64,000 nucleotides of DNA from Crossiella sp. CA-258035 (GCF_030064675.1 NZ_CP116413.1:7469501-7533500), one strand, 5' to 3'; counted from the stretch's first letter, positions 44,206 through 53,187 are shown. The notes: generated from the letters alone by a model not told the origin. Made by a program: numbers and translations.

Positions 44206-44912
44206 CCACCCTCCTCCTCACCGCCGCCGCGGGCAGCGAGACCGGCAACCGCTACCGCTCGAACTTCGACCGCGCGCACCTGGGCCTGGACCCGCTGCTG
44301 GCCGTGGTCGCCGACGGCATGGGCGACGGACCGGGCAGCACGATGGCCGCCCAGACCGCGGTGGGCCTGGTGGCCGAGCACGGCCGCGCCGATCCGGCCG
44401 CGCTCGGCGCCGCGGTGGCGCTCGCGCACCAGCGAATCAGTGACTTCGGCCGGGAGATCGGCGGCCTGGCCGGCTGCACGCTCACCGCGCTGGCCGAGAC
44501 GCCGGACGGGTTCTGGCTCGCCCAGCTCGGCGACTCCCGGCTGTACCGGCTGCGCGCCGGACTGCTGGAGCTGCTCACCGTCGACCACACCATGGCCTGG
44601 CTGGGCGCGGTGCACGGCTGGTACCCGTTCGACTCCCCGCAGGCCGCCTCGGCCCGCTACCAGCTGACCCGCTACCTCGGCCACCCCGCGCACCCCGACC
44701 CGGACCTGCTGAAGATCACTCCTCGACCCGGCGACACCTACCTGCTGTGCACCGACGGCATCGCCGAACAGGTTCCCTACCACCAACTCCTGGCCACCCT
44801 GCGCAGCGGCAACACCCCCGCGGCGATGGTGCGCGCACTGCTCTCGGCCGCCGAGGCCGCGGGCGGCAACGACAACGCCACCGCCATCGTGATCACCGCG
44901 ACCGGCGCCTGA
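44202..44912 (+). CDS. PP2C-type Ser/Thr protein phosphatase
   Basis: 236-residue soluble metal-dependent phosphatase with all main motifs: 'NRYRSNFDRA', 'VADGMGDGPG', 'AQLGDSRLYRLR', 'LLCTDGI' and 'GGNDNATAIVI', including the metal-binding aspartates. It is the only evidently active Ser/Thr phospho-enzyme in the ESX island, where the kinase-like protein has lost its catalytic Asp. GTG 44202 overlaps the regulator stop. Its 3' end overlaps the convergent gene by 20 bases. Confidence 0.93.
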   Translation: MTTLLLTAAAGSETGNRYRSNFDRAHLGLDPLLAVVADGMGDGPGSTMAAQTAVGLVAEHGRADPAALGAAVALAHQRISDFGREIGGLAGCTLTALAETPDGFWLAQLGDSRLYRLRAGLLELLTVDHTMAWLGAVHGWYPFDSPQAASARYQLTRYLGHPAHPDPDLLKITPRPGDTYLLCTDGIAEQVPYHQLLATLRSGNTPAAMVRALLSAAEAAGGNDNATAIVITATGA

Positions 44913-45372
44913 GCCGGCCCCGCGCCAGCCAGTCGGCCACATCCCGCTCCGCGCCGAGCCCCACCGAGCTGAACAGGTCCCGGCCATCGCTCACCGCGCC
45001 GAGCCGGGTCAGCGCCGTGTTGATCGGCCAGTCCGGCCGCGCCGCCCCGCAGGTCTCCTCGACCACCGGCCCCCACTCCAGCAGGCCGTCCCGCCACACC
45101 GAGGCGCCCTGGTACCCGTCACCGGCGAAGAACTCCGCCTCCACAAAGGCGATCGGCCCGGCTTGGGACCACTCCGCGAGCAGCGCGGCGAAGGTCTCGG
45201 GCAGCTCGGCGAAGTCCACCCGCCGCGCTCCGGTCAGCTCCCGGAACAGCTCCTCGCCCACCGGCACCAGCCCCAGCCCCTGGTTCAGCTCGACCACCAC
45301 CGTCTCCGGCAGCCCGGCCACCCGGTCCCGCAACAGCTCCGCGCGCCCGAGCACTCCGGTCAGCTCGTACAC
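44893..45372 (-). CDS. Hypothetical protein, third gene of an unknown three-gene operon
   Basis: 159-residue acidic soluble protein I do not recognise ('ELTGVLGRAELLRDRVAGLP', 'FAELPETFAALLAEWSQAGP', 'FVEAEFFAGDGYQGASVWRD'). No signal peptide, membrane helix or catalytic motif stands out. Acidic character, aromatic content and a compact size are reminiscent of immunity or SMI1-like proteins, but that is only an impression. GTG 45372 lies directly after the stop of the preceding gene. Confidence 0.7.
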   Translation of the reverse strand: MYELTGVLGRAELLRDRVAGLPETVVVELNQGLGLVPVGEELFRELTGARRVDFAELPETFAALLAEWSQAGPIAFVEAEFFAGDGYQGASVWRDGLLEWGPVVEETCGAARPDWPINTALTRLGAVSDGRDLFSSVGLGAERDVADWLARGRLRRRSR

Positions 45373-45373
45373 C

Positions 45374-45931
45374 TCAACCCCTCTTCTCACCGGTGTCCGG
45401 GTCCACCACGACGATCTCCGCCAAGTCGTCCACACACCGGATGCCCTCGTCACTGGCGTCCAGCACCCGCAACCCGTCCAGCGCCAGTCGCCCGGACTCC
45501 CAGGCAACACCCTCCGGCCCGATCGCCACCAGATCGGTCCAGCTGACCAACAGCAACAGCGGCATCCCCCGCACCGGCACGACCTGAGCCACCTGGTCCC
45601 GCACCAGCACCGCCCCGGCCCCCGGCGCGCCGACCTCGACCACCTGCGCCAGCCCGGCCACCACAACGCACAGCTGCCCGGCCGCCGGACAGGCGAACAC
45701 CCCGTCCACCCCGCCAACCCCTGAGGCCGGAAACCGGCCCACCCATTCTCCACCGCCCGAAGTGACCCGCACCGTCAGCGGACTGCCCCACCGCGCCACG
45801 AACTCCCCGGCCACCCGGCCGTCCCGGTCGTAGCCGAACACCGGACAACCCCAGTCCCCGTCAGCCGGGAACTCGGGATCGACCTCCACCCGGTAGCCGG
45901 GCTCGAACCCGAACGCCTGGAACTCCCGCAC
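45374..45931 (-). CDS. Hypothetical beta-rich protein, second gene of the unknown operon
   Basis: 185-residue protein of alternating short beta strands and Gly/Asp turns ('GYDRDGRVAGEFVARWG', 'GVDGVFACPAAGQLCVVVAG', 'DLVAIGPEGVAWESGRLALD'), suggestive of a small propeller or sandwich; no known family recognised. GTG 45931 has GAGGCGG upstream and lies four bases after the upstream gene, so all three genes are coupled. Confidence 0.7.
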   Translation of the reverse strand: MREFQAFGFEPGYRVEVDPEFPADGDWGCPVFGYDRDGRVAGEFVARWGSPLTVRVTSGGGEWVGRFPASGVGGVDGVFACPAAGQLCVVVAGLAQVVEVGAPGAGAVLVRDQVAQVVPVRGMPLLLLVSWTDLVAIGPEGVAWESGRLALDGLRVLDASDEGIRCVDDLAEIVVVDPDTGEKRG

Positions 45932-45935
45932 GCGA

Positions 45936-46394
45936 TCAGACCGCCTCGACCAGATGGGACGAAGGCCCGTAGCCGATCTTCCAACTCGCGCAGTATCCGA
46001 GTGAACCATCGGCAAGGCACCGGACCGCGATGCTCACCCACCGGATGTCCGAGCCCGGGGTGTCCTCGTAGAAGGTGAAGCCCACCGCGACCTCGAACCG
46101 GTCCTCGTCACACGAGCACTCGACGAAGTACCTGGCCTCGGCCTCCTCCTCGGTGGTCGGCCAGTACTCGGCCGCGTCCAGCATGAACACGGTCGAGTCG
46201 CAGCCGACGCAGGTGCGGCGCACGCAGGTGGAGGACTCGTCGGTCTCCAGCACGAAGACCCGGCCCGCGCACCGGGCGCAGCGCGCCACCACCACCTGGT
46301 GTGCCGGGACCTCATCCGGATCCGCGCCGAAGTAGGCGATCAGATCGTCGAGGTCGTCCCCGGCCCAGCCCTCATCGACCTTCCTGAGCGTCAC
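45936..46394 (-). CDS. Hypothetical Cys-rich protein, first gene of the unknown operon
   Basis: 152-residue acidic protein with paired cysteines 'ARCARCAGR' and 'RRTCVGCDS' that could bind one zinc as a ribbon, plus 'VECSCDED' further on. The rest is beta-rich with aromatic residues ('VAVGFTFYEDTPGSDIRWVS'). Not assigned to a family. It begins two bases after the VapC-type toxin stop codon, so it may also be cotranscribed with the toxin-antitoxin pair. Confidence 0.72.
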   Translation of the reverse strand: MTLRKVDEGWAGDDLDDLIAYFGADPDEVPAHQVVVARCARCAGRVFVLETDESSTCVRRTCVGCDSTVFMLDAAEYWPTTEEEAEARYFVECSCDEDRFEVAVGFTFYEDTPGSDIRWVSIAVRCLADGSLGYCASWKIGYGPSSHLVEAV

Positions 46395-46396
46395 GT

Positions 46397-46828
46397 CTAC
46401 ACCTCATCGGCATCGCCCCACGGATTGAGCACAGTGATGCCGGTATCCGCGAAATCCTTGGTGTTCCGAGTGGCCAAGCAGGCCACGCAACGACGGCAGA
46501 TCGCGGCGATCTGCGCATCGGCCATGCTGATCGGCGAACCCTGTTTCTCGCGTGCTGCCGCGATCTCGCCGTAGTACGCGGCCGCCAGACCATCGAACGG
46601 CAGGATCTGCCCCTGAAGGTCCTCGGTCAGCAGTTCGGAGACCTTGACCGCGAGCGCGGTCTTGCGCTGACCGTCCGGCATCCGCTCGACCCCGTAGGCG
46701 AGTTCGGCCGCCGTCACCGCGGTGACGAAGACTTCATCGGCCGGGTACCGATCCACCCAGCGCACCACCTCGTCGTTCGGAGCTCGCCTCATGAGCTCGG
46801 ACACGACGTTGGTGTCAAGGACGATCAC
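46397..46828 (-). CDS. PIN-domain toxin, VapC/FitB type
   Basis: 143-residue endoribonuclease-like toxin. The four acidic metal ligands of the PIN fold are present: Asp5 ('LDTNVVSELMR'), Glu42 ('AAELAYG'), Asp104 ('MADAQIAA') and Asp125 ('TRNTKDFADTGI'). 'SELMR' and 'NPW' near the end are typical of the FitB branch. Its ATG overlaps the antitoxin stop as ATGA. Such toxins cleave tRNA or rRNA when the antitoxin is degraded. Confidence 0.93.
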   Translation of the reverse strand: MIVLDTNVVSELMRRAPNDEVVRWVDRYPADEVFVTAVTAAELAYGVERMPDGQRKTALAVKVSELLTEDLQGQILPFDGLAAAYYGEIAAAREKQGSPISMADAQIAAICRRCVACLATRNTKDFADTGITVLNPWGDADEV

Positions 46829-47070
46829 TCAAGGAACTCCGCTGCTCGTGCCCGCTCCGTGCGCTGAGGAGTCTCGAACGCGACATCCTCGACGTCACTG
46901 AAGCGCTGCCTGATCCTCGACCCCATCCCAGGGCCGGACTCGGACTTGGTCAACACTGCCGCGAGGATCGCGCGTACCTCGGCTTCCATGGATCGACCGT
47001 GCTCAGCCGCACGGATCCGCAACTTCGCCTTCAGACTCTCGTCGAAGTCGCGGATCGTCAGGACCGCCAT
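46825..47070 (-). CDS. Ribbon-helix-helix antitoxin, FitA/VapB type
   Basis: 81-residue antitoxin. The N-terminal ribbon-helix-helix 'MAVLTIRDFDESLKAKLRIR' and 'EHGRSMEAEVRAILAAVL' is the FitA pattern that binds the operon's operator. The C-terminal third ('DVAFETPQRTERARAAEFLE') should wrap the PIN toxin. First gene of the pair, downstream of the rlmN remnant. Confidence 0.92.
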   Translation of the reverse strand: MAVLTIRDFDESLKAKLRIRAAEHGRSMEAEVRAILAAVLTKSESGPGMGSRIRQRFSDVEDVAFETPQRTERARAAEFLE

Positions 47071-47126
47071 GATCCACCTCCGATGCTGTCATTGCAGTCA
47101 ATGCTAGCACCAAAGGTCCCTACGCC

Positions 47127-47690
47127 TCAGCCCTCAGCCGCAAGCTGCCCACAGGCCGCCGCGATCTCCTGCCCCCGCGTGTCCCGCACCGTGCACGGCA
47201 CCCCCTGCGCCTCCACCCGGCGCACGAACTCCCGCTCCACCGGCTTCGGCGAGGCATCCCACTTGCTGCCCGGCGTCGGGTTCAGCGGGATCAGGTTGAC
47301 GTGCGCGAACTGCCCGAGGTTGTCCCGCAGCAGCCGCCCCAGCAGATCCGCCCGCCACCCCTGGTCGTTGATGTCCCTGATCAACGCGTACTCGATGGAC
47401 ACCCGCCGCCCGGTCCGGTCCGCGTAACCCCGCGCGGCCTCCAGCACCTCGGCGACCTTCCACCGGGTGTTCACCGGCACCAGCGTGTCCCGCAGCTCGT
47501 CATCCGGCGTGTGCAGCGACACCGCCAGCCGCACCGACAGCTTCTCCTCGGTCATCTTCCGGATCGCCGGCACCAGCCCGACCGTGGACACCGTCACCGA
47601 CCGCTGCGAGATGCCCAGCCCCGCCGGCGCCGGATCGCAGATGCGGTGCACCGCCTCGATCACCCGCTTGTAGTTGGCCAGCGGCTCGCC
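47127..47690 (-). pseudogene. Orphan 3' half of rlmN (native-looking remnant)
   Basis: Homologous to residues 182-368 of the full rlmN just upstream, with about 21 amino-acid differences over some 187 aligned residues by hand count. Homology starts abruptly at GEP of the 'FMGMGEP' motif; upstream bases (47691-47755) are unrelated, and the radical-SAM cysteines are absent, so no working enzyme can result. Third-base GC is very high, as in neighbouring genes, whereas the 3' half of the intact rlmN uses more A/T-ending codons. This suggests the remnant is the original 3' end displaced by incoming DNA. Confidence 0.88.
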
Positions 47691-47755
47691 CCTGGCAACA
47701 GACTTACAACGATCACTGATCCCGGGTAACCCCAGGTCAGAGAGGCTTGTACGAC

Positions 47756-48862
47756 CTAGCCCTCGGCCGCGAGCTGCCCGCAGGCCGCCGCGATCTCCTG
47801 ACCTCGGGTGTCCCGCACAGTGCACGTAACGCCTTGCGCCTCGACTCGTCGGACGAACTCTCGCTCGACCGGCTTCGGGGAAGCGTCCCACTCGCTACCG
47901 GGGGTCGGGTTCAACGGGATCAGGTTGACGTGCGCCAACTGCCCAAGATGCTTTCGCAGCAACGTGCCCAGGAGATCCGCACGCCAGCCTTGGTCGTTGA
48001 TGTCCCGGATCAGCGCGTACTCGATCGAGACCCGCCGCCCGGTCTTGTCTGCGTAGCCGCGCGCCGCCTCCAGCACTTCGGCAACGTTCCAGCGCGTGTT
48101 CACCGGGACGAGCGTGTCCCGCAGCTCGTCATCCGGCGTGTGCAGCGACACCGCCAGCCTGACCTGAAGCCCCTGTTCGGTCAGCTTGCGAATGCCTGGC
48201 ACCAAACCGACCGTCGAGACGGTCACCGAGCGCTGGGAGATCCCGAAGCCATTCGGCGCTGGGTCGCAGATTCGATGGATGGCGGCAAGAACCCGGTTGA
48301 ACGAGGCAAGAGGTTCGCCCATGCCCATGAACACGATGTTGGACAGCCGTCCCGGCCCGCCCGGCAGCTCGCCGTCGCGCATCGCCACCGCGCCCAGCCG
48401 CACCTGTTCCACGATCTCCGCGGTGGACAGGTTGCGCTGCAGCCCGCCCTGGCCGGTGGCGCAGAACGGGCAGGCCATGCCGCAGCCGGCCTGGCTGGAG
48501 ATGCACAGCGTGGCCCGGTCCGGGTAGCGCATCAGCACGCTCTCGATCAGCGTGCCGTCGTGCGCGCGCAGCAGCGTCTTGCGGGTGGTGCCCTCGTCGC
48601 AGGTGACCTTCCGCAGCTCGGTGAACAGCGGCGGCATCAGCTCGCCTGCCAGCCGGTCCCTGCTGGCCGCCGGGATGTCGGTCATCTCGGCCGGGTCCGC
48701 GGTGAGCCTGGCGAAGTAGTGGTTGGACAGCTGGTTCGCGCGGAACGGCTTCTCACCGAGCTCGGTGACCGCGGCGCGGCGCTGCTCGGCCGAGAGGTCG
48801 GCGAGGTGCCGCGGCGGCAGGCCGCGTTTGGGGGCGTCGAACACGAGGGGCAACGAAGTCAT
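47756..48862 (-). CDS. rlmN: 23S rRNA (adenine-2503-C2) / tRNA methyltransferase RlmN, mosaic gene
   Basis: Radical-SAM enzyme of 368 residues that methylates C2 of A2503 in 23S rRNA. The 4Fe-4S motif CGMACPFC (C127, C131, C134), Cys120 and the methyl-carrying Cys361 ('[11 protein letters not shown]') are all present, so it should be active. The coding sequence is heterogeneous: the 5' half (48862 to about 48310) has the genome's usual GC-ending codons, while the 3' half is visibly poorer in them (for example 'ctcgactcgtcggacgaact' on the plus strand). The switch falls in the conserved 'FMGMGEP' motif. An orphan second 3' half follows directly downstream. Confidence 0.95.
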   Translation of the reverse strand: MTSLPLVFDAPKRGLPPRHLADLSAEQRRAAVTELGEKPFRANQLSNHYFARLTADPAEMTDIPAASRDRLAGELMPPLFTELRKVTCDEGTTRKTLLRAHDGTLIESVLMRYPDRATLCISSQAGCGMACPFCATGQGGLQRNLSTAEIVEQVRLGAVAMRDGELPGGPGRLSNIVFMGMGEPLASFNRVLAAIHRICDPAPNGFGISQRSVTVSTVGLVPGIRKLTEQGLQVRLAVSLHTPDDELRDTLVPVNTRWNVAEVLEAARGYADKTGRRVSIEYALIRDINDQGWRADLLGTLLRKHLGQLAHVNLIPLNPTPGSEWDASPKPVEREFVRRVEAQGVTCTVRDTRGQEIAAACGQLAAEG

Positions 48863-48898
48863 GGCCCACCCAGTGTCCCACGTCCGTCGGGGTGCTCC

Positions 48899-49987
48899 TT
48901 ACGTCTGTCCACAGCCCCGGTCGAGCTCCCTCGCCCGCGCCACCAGCTCGGTGAGCAGCGCCACTGCCTCGGCCACCGGCACGTCGTCGAACTGCGCGCC
49001 CACGGTGATCTCGATCGCGGACATCCGCGGCGAGGGCATCGCCCCGGCGTAGCGCGGCAGGTACACCCCGCGTTCCTCGCTCAGCCGCTGCGCCGCCACC
49101 AGCACCGACTCAGGGCTGGCCGCCAGGTGCAGGTGGAACAGCGGGGTCTGCGGCGGATCGCACAGCACCTCGATCCCCTCGGCCCCGCGCAGCTCGCCGG
49201 CCAGCTCCCGAGCGGTGGCCAGGTACTCCGGCACCCTGGGCAGCTGGGTGCCCATCGTCCACTCCGCGGCCAGCGCCGAGGGCCAGGCCACCTCGGCCGC
49301 GCCACCGAGCCGGTGCCGCCAGACCCGCGCGTGCCTGATCAGCTCCTCACTGCCGGCCAGCACCGCGTCCGCGACCCCGCCCAGCCCCTTGGTCGCCGAG
49401 ACGTACACCGAGTCGAACAGCCCGGCGATCTCGGCCAGCGGCCGCTGGTAGTACGGCTGGGCCAGGTACAGCCGCGCGCCGTCCAGGTGCGTGGCCGCGC
49501 CCCGCTCCCGCGCCCACTCGGTCTGCGCCACCAACTCCTCCCACTCCGGCAACTGCCCGCCGATGCTGCGCTGCGGCAGCTCCAGCAGCAGCGCGGCCGG
49601 CGGCTCCTCGACCTCCCGCAGCTCGGCCAGGGTGAGCAGCCGCTCCCGCTCGCCGACGCGCACCGCGTGCAGCCCGTGCACCACCGTGTAGCCCTGCTGC
49701 TCGGCCCCGTCCAGGTGGCAGTACGGGTGGAAGGCCACGCCCCGGCGGCCGCGCGCGTCGGCGTGCAGGCGCACCGCGACCTGCTGGGCCATCGTGCCGG
49801 TCGGGAACAGCACCGCGGCCGGCTTGCCCAGCAGCTCGGCTACCCGTCGCTCCAGCCTGGGCACCGCGTCGTAGGGCCCCTCGCCCGGCAAGAGCTGTGC
49901 CGCCATCCGGCCGAGCACCAGCTCCGGCAGGCCCCGGTGCGGGGCGTGCAGGGACAGCGACCGGAGCGGCGGGGCGTCAGCTGGCAT
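48899..49987 (-). CDS. Threonine aldolase-like PLP enzyme (beta-eliminating lyase family)
   Basis: PLP-dependent fold-type I enzyme of 362 residues: 'LPGEGPYDAVPRLERRVAELL', 'LFPTGTMAQQVAV', 'HLDGAEQQGY', 'THLDGARLYLAQP' and the Schiff-base Lys in 'VYVSATKGLGGVADAVLAG'. It matches low-specificity threonine aldolases that split beta-hydroxy amino acids into glycine and an aldehyde; true substrate uncertain. ATG 49987 is chosen: a TACTGT box ends seven bases before it, so the message may be leaderless. GTG 49996 is the alternative. Confidence 0.88.
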   Translation of the reverse strand: MPADAPPLRSLSLHAPHRGLPELVLGRMAAQLLPGEGPYDAVPRLERRVAELLGKPAAVLFPTGTMAQQVAVRLHADARGRRGVAFHPYCHLDGAEQQGYTVVHGLHAVRVGERERLLTLAELREVEEPPAALLLELPQRSIGGQLPEWEELVAQTEWARERGAATHLDGARLYLAQPYYQRPLAEIAGLFDSVYVSATKGLGGVADAVLAGSEELIRHARVWRHRLGGAAEVAWPSALAAEWTMGTQLPRVPEYLATARELAGELRGAEGIEVLCDPPQTPLFHLHLAASPESVLVAAQRLSEERGVYLPRYAGAMPSPRMSAIEITVGAQFDDVPVAEAVALLTELVARARELDRGCGQT

Positions 49988-50005
49988 GCCGGGCACAGTA
50001 GGGGC

Positions 50006-50731
50006 TCAGGGCAGCAGCAGGCCGCTGGATTTCCGGAGCACGTGCAGCCGGTAACCGACCGGGATGGTCAGCCCCGCGGTGTCCGCGATCGCGCGGGCGG
50101 CGACCTTCGCGGAGAACTCGATCGAGAGCACCTGCACCAGGCTTTCCCGGTCGGCGAACCGCCACAGGGTCTCGATCCGGTGAAGTGAGAACCCCAGCCG
50201 GGTGAAGAACTTCTCGATCCGGCGCGGGTGGTATCCGGGCACGTCAGCCCGCAGCCACTTGCCGTAGGGCGGCCTGCTGCCGTCCAGGTCCACCACGGCC
50301 AGCGCGCCGCCGGGCCGCAGCACCCGCAGGGCCTCGGCGATGCCCGGTTCGCAACCGGGGCCGAAGAAGTAGGCGGTGCGCGCGTGCACCAGGTCGACCG
50401 AGCCATCCGGCAGTGGGATGCGCTGCGCCGAGCCCGCCAGGACGTTCACGTTGGCCAGTCCGGCCACCCGCCTGAGCGCCCTTTCGACCAGTGGCGGGTG
50501 CGGTTCGACGCCGAGCACCGAACGCGCCGACTCAGCGAAGACCGGCAGGTGGAAGCCGTCACCGCAACCGACGTCCACGACGTCCAGCCCGGTCCAGTCG
50601 CATTCCGCGCGCAGGGTCCGCCAGATCGCGCCCGCGGTGTCCTGCGCCCGGTTCTCCGTCTCGTACACATCCGGCCAGTGCCAGATGTTGGGGCTGGGCA
50701 CCACGCCTGCGTTCTCCGCGGTCGAACTCAC
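50006..50731 (-). CDS. Class I SAM-dependent methyltransferase
   Basis: 241-residue methyltransferase with motif I 'VVDVGCGDGFHLPVF', acidic end of strand 2 ('LGVEPHP'), 'PLPDGSVDLVHART' (motif IV region) and 'LRVLRPGGALAVVDLDGSRP' (motif VI region). The substrate is not readable. GTG 50731 is used since the domain starts soon after; a longer frame runs to 50797. Divergent from the glyoxalase-like gene. Confidence 0.87.
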   Translation of the reverse strand: MSSTAENAGVVPSPNIWHWPDVYETENRAQDTAGAIWRTLRAECDWTGLDVVDVGCGDGFHLPVFAESARSVLGVEPHPPLVERALRRVAGLANVNVLAGSAQRIPLPDGSVDLVHARTAYFFGPGCEPGIAEALRVLRPGGALAVVDLDGSRPPYGKWLRADVPGYHPRRIEKFFTRLGFSLHRIETLWRFADRESLVQVLSIEFSAKVAARAIADTAGLTIPVGYRLHVLRKSSGLLLP

Positions 50732-50835
50732 GCCCAACAGTTTCCCAACTGCTCCCCATTCATCACAGGAATTGTCGCCCGCCGGGCGTAGCTTCACGCC
50801 CGTCGGCCGTCCCCACCCGATGAAGGAGCACCCGC

Positions 50836-51654
50836 ATGCACACCCCTGATCCGCTGGATCCCTCCGGCGGCCACCCGTGCTGGGTGGATGTCGCCAGCAG
50901 CGACCCCGAGACCTGCAAGCGCTTCTACTCGGGCCTGTTCGGCTGGCAGTTCGAGCCCGAGGTCAACGGCTACAGCACGGCCCGCCTGGACGGCGAACCG
51001 GTCGGCGCGGTCTACCTGGCCCAGCACGACCAGGCCCGTTTCCTCGGCTGGACGCTGTACCTGCACGTCACCAACTCCGAGGTCGCGGCCAAGTACATCG
51101 AGGCCGCCGGTGGCGCGGTGCTCTCCGGCCCGGTGCAGGTGCCGGACATGGGTTACCTGGTGGTGGCCAAGGACCCGACCGGCGGCGTGCTCGGGTTCTG
51201 GGAGACCGACCTGGGCTGGCACTTCGCCACCGGCAGGCCGGGCGCGCTGACTTGGGCCGAGCTGAACACCAGGGACGGGCAGCGGGCGGACGCCTTCTTC
51301 GCCGGGCTGTTCGACTTCCGGCAGGAGCAGATCGGCGACGGCGCCGCCTTCGACTACACCACCTGGTTGCGCAACGGCGAACCGCTGGTGGGCCGGATGC
51401 GGATGGGCGCGCAGTTCCCGCACGAGGTGCCTCCGCACTGGATGGTCTACTTCGGCGTGGACCCGGCCGTCGGCACGGACGCGCTCGCCCTCCGCGCGGC
51501 CGAACTGGGCGGCAAGATCAGCTACGAGCCGTTCGACTCGCCCTTCGGCAGGCTGGCCATCCTGGAGGACCCGACCGGCGGCACGTTCACCGTGGTCGAC
51601 ACCTCGCGGCGCAGCGAACCGCGCAGCGCGGTGGACGATCCTTACGATGACTAG
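50836..51654 (+). CDS. VOC (glyoxalase/bleomycin resistance-like) protein, two domains
   Basis: 272 residues made of two vicinal-oxygen-chelate modules: 'CWVDVASSDPETCKRFYSGLFGW' (in part) to 'VAKDPTGGVLGFWE', then 'TWAELNTRDGQRADAFFAGL' to 'ILEDPTGGTFTVVD'. Tandem-VOC proteins of this kind are common in actinomycetes, mostly uncharacterised, some binding antibiotics. AAGGAG precedes the ATG. Its stop shares a CTAG with the convergent cdsA stop. Confidence 0.9.
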   Translation: MHTPDPLDPSGGHPCWVDVASSDPETCKRFYSGLFGWQFEPEVNGYSTARLDGEPVGAVYLAQHDQARFLGWTLYLHVTNSEVAAKYIEAAGGAVLSGPVQVPDMGYLVVAKDPTGGVLGFWETDLGWHFATGRPGALTWAELNTRDGQRADAFFAGLFDFRQEQIGDGAAFDYTTWLRNGEPLVGRMRMGAQFPHEVPPHWMVYFGVDPAVGTDALALRAAELGGKISYEPFDSPFGRLAILEDPTGGTFTVVDTSRRSEPRSAVDDPYDD

Positions 51655-52553
51655 AGCGCGGGCACGAACGCGCGCAGCAGCAGCCAGGACACGACGGCCG
51701 AGGGCAGCAGGGAGTCCATCCGGTCCATCAGGCCGCCGTGGCCGGGCAGCAGCGTGCCCATGTCCTTCAGGCCCAGATCGCGCTTGATCACCGACTCCAT
51801 CAGGTCACCCACGGTCGAGGTGATCACCAGGGCCGCGCCGAAGAGCACGCCCTGCCACCAGGCGCCGTCCAGCAGCAGCGGCAGGGTGAGCGCGCCGGAG
51901 ACCACCCCGGCCAGCATCGACCCGGCGAAGCCCTCCCAGGACTTCTTCGGGCTGATCGAGGGCGCCATCGGGTGCTTGCCGAGGAACACCCCGGCCGCGT
52001 AGCCGCCGGTGTCCGAGCAGACCACGCCGATCAGGAAGCACAGCACCCGGCCCGCGCCGTCCTCCGGCACCACCAGCATCGCGGCGAAGGCGGCGAACAT
52101 CGGCACGTAGGCGGTGGTGAACACCGAGGCGGCGACATCGCGCAGGTAGCCGTTGATGCCGCCGCGGAAGCGCCACACCAGGATCAGCAGCACGGTCACC
52201 ACGAAGGCCGACAACAGCCCGTTGCGCTCGAACGGCCAGGACAGCCACACCATGGCCTGCCCGCCGATGAGCACCGGCCAGCGGGCCACCTCGATGCCCG
52301 CGCCCCTGCGCAGCGCCCCGGACAGCTCCCAGGTCGCGCCGAGCACGGCCAGCGCGACCACGCCGACGAACAGTTCCTTGATCGTCAGCAGGGACACCAG
52401 GATCGCCGCGCCCAGCAGCACGCCGACGGTGATGGCGGCACCGAGGTTGCGGCCCGCCTTCGACGGCCGCCCGGCGTCGGAAGAAGCTGACGAAGCAGCG
52501 CCCGGAACGTCCGACGACGCTCCGGGCGCATCCTCACGATCGCCGGTCGACAC
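51651..52553 (-). CDS. cdsA: Phosphatidate cytidylyltransferase
   Basis: Membrane enzyme making CDP-diacylglycerol, the precursor of phosphatidylinositol, cardiolipin and phosphatidylethanolamine. 300 residues: an acidic Ala/Ser-rich cytoplasmic N-terminus of about 40, about eight helices, 'SPKKSWEGFAGSMLAG' and the CDS signature 'KRDLGLKDMGTLLPGHGGLMDRMDS' (in part), with all conserved Asp/Lys residues. Four bases downstream of frr, in the classic pyrH-frr-cdsA order. Confidence 0.95.
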   Translation of the reverse strand: MSTGDREDAPGASSDVPGAASSASSDAGRPSKAGRNLGAAITVGVLLGAAILVSLLTIKELFVGVVALAVLGATWELSGALRRGAGIEVARWPVLIGGQAMVWLSWPFERNGLLSAFVVTVLLILVWRFRGGINGYLRDVAASVFTTAYVPMFAAFAAMLVVPEDGAGRVLCFLIGVVCSDTGGYAAGVFLGKHPMAPSISPKKSWEGFAGSMLAGVVSGALTLPLLLDGAWWQGVLFGAALVITSTVGDLMESVIKRDLGLKDMGTLLPGHGGLMDRMDSLLPSAVVSWLLLRAFVPAL

Positions 52554-52557
52554 CCGA

Positions 52558-53115
52558 TCAGACCTCGAGAAGTTCGGTCTCTTTGTGCTTGACCAGCACG
52601 TCGACCTGGCCGACGTACTTGTCGGTCAGTGTCTGCAGTTCCTTCTCCGCGCGCGCCACGTCGTCCTCGCCCGCCTCGCCGTCCTTGCTGATGCGGTCGA
52701 GCTCGTCCTTGGACTTGCGGCGGATGTTGCGGATGGAGACCTTGGCGTCCTCACCCTTGCTCTTGGCGACCTTCACCATCTCCCGGCGGCGCTCCTCGGA
52801 GAGCTGCGGGAAGATCACCCGGATGATGGTGCCGTCGTTGGTCGGGTTCACGCCGAGGTCGGAGTCCCGGATCGCCTTCTCCAGCGCGTTCAGCTGGCTC
52901 AGGTCATAGGGCTTGATGACCGCCATCCGCGCCTCCGGCACGGTCACCGAGGCGAGCTGGTTGATCGGGGTGAAGGCGCCGTAGTAGTCGACAGCGATGC
53001 GGGAGAAGGCGGCCGGAGTGGCCCTGCCGGTCCGCACCGCGGCCAGATCCTCCTTCGCCACAGCCACCGCTTTTTCCATCTTCTCCTCGGCATCGAGGAG
53101 GGTCTCGTCGATCAC
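52558..53115 (-). CDS. frr: Ribosome recycling factor
   Basis: 185-residue translation factor that splits post-termination ribosomes with EF-G. Family landmarks: '[20 protein letters not shown]', '[20 protein letters not shown]', '[20 protein letters not shown]', '[20 protein letters not shown]'. Full length; lies 72 bases after pyrH. Confidence 0.97.
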   Translation of the reverse strand: MIDETLLDAEEKMEKAVAVAKEDLAAVRTGRATPAAFSRIAVDYYGAFTPINQLASVTVPEARMAVIKPYDLSQLNALEKAIRDSDLGVNPTNDGTIIRVIFPQLSEERRREMVKVAKSKGEDAKVSIRNIRRKSKDELDRISKDGEAGEDDVARAEKELQTLTDKYVGQVDVLVKHKETELLEV

Positions 53116-53187
53116 GGCTGCTCCTAAGTCTCGTTGGCCGACTCCACTGGTAGCTGTGCCACCATCCCAGCACGGCTGGGGAGGCGT

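Noticed and set aside
47127-47891. Second functional rlmN
   Set aside because: The frame extends past the homology only through unrelated bases and lacks the radical-SAM cysteines, so it is a remnant.
47127-48862. rlmN duplication as an assembly artefact
   Set aside because: The two 3' halves differ at many bases and residues, which a misassembly of one locus would not produce.
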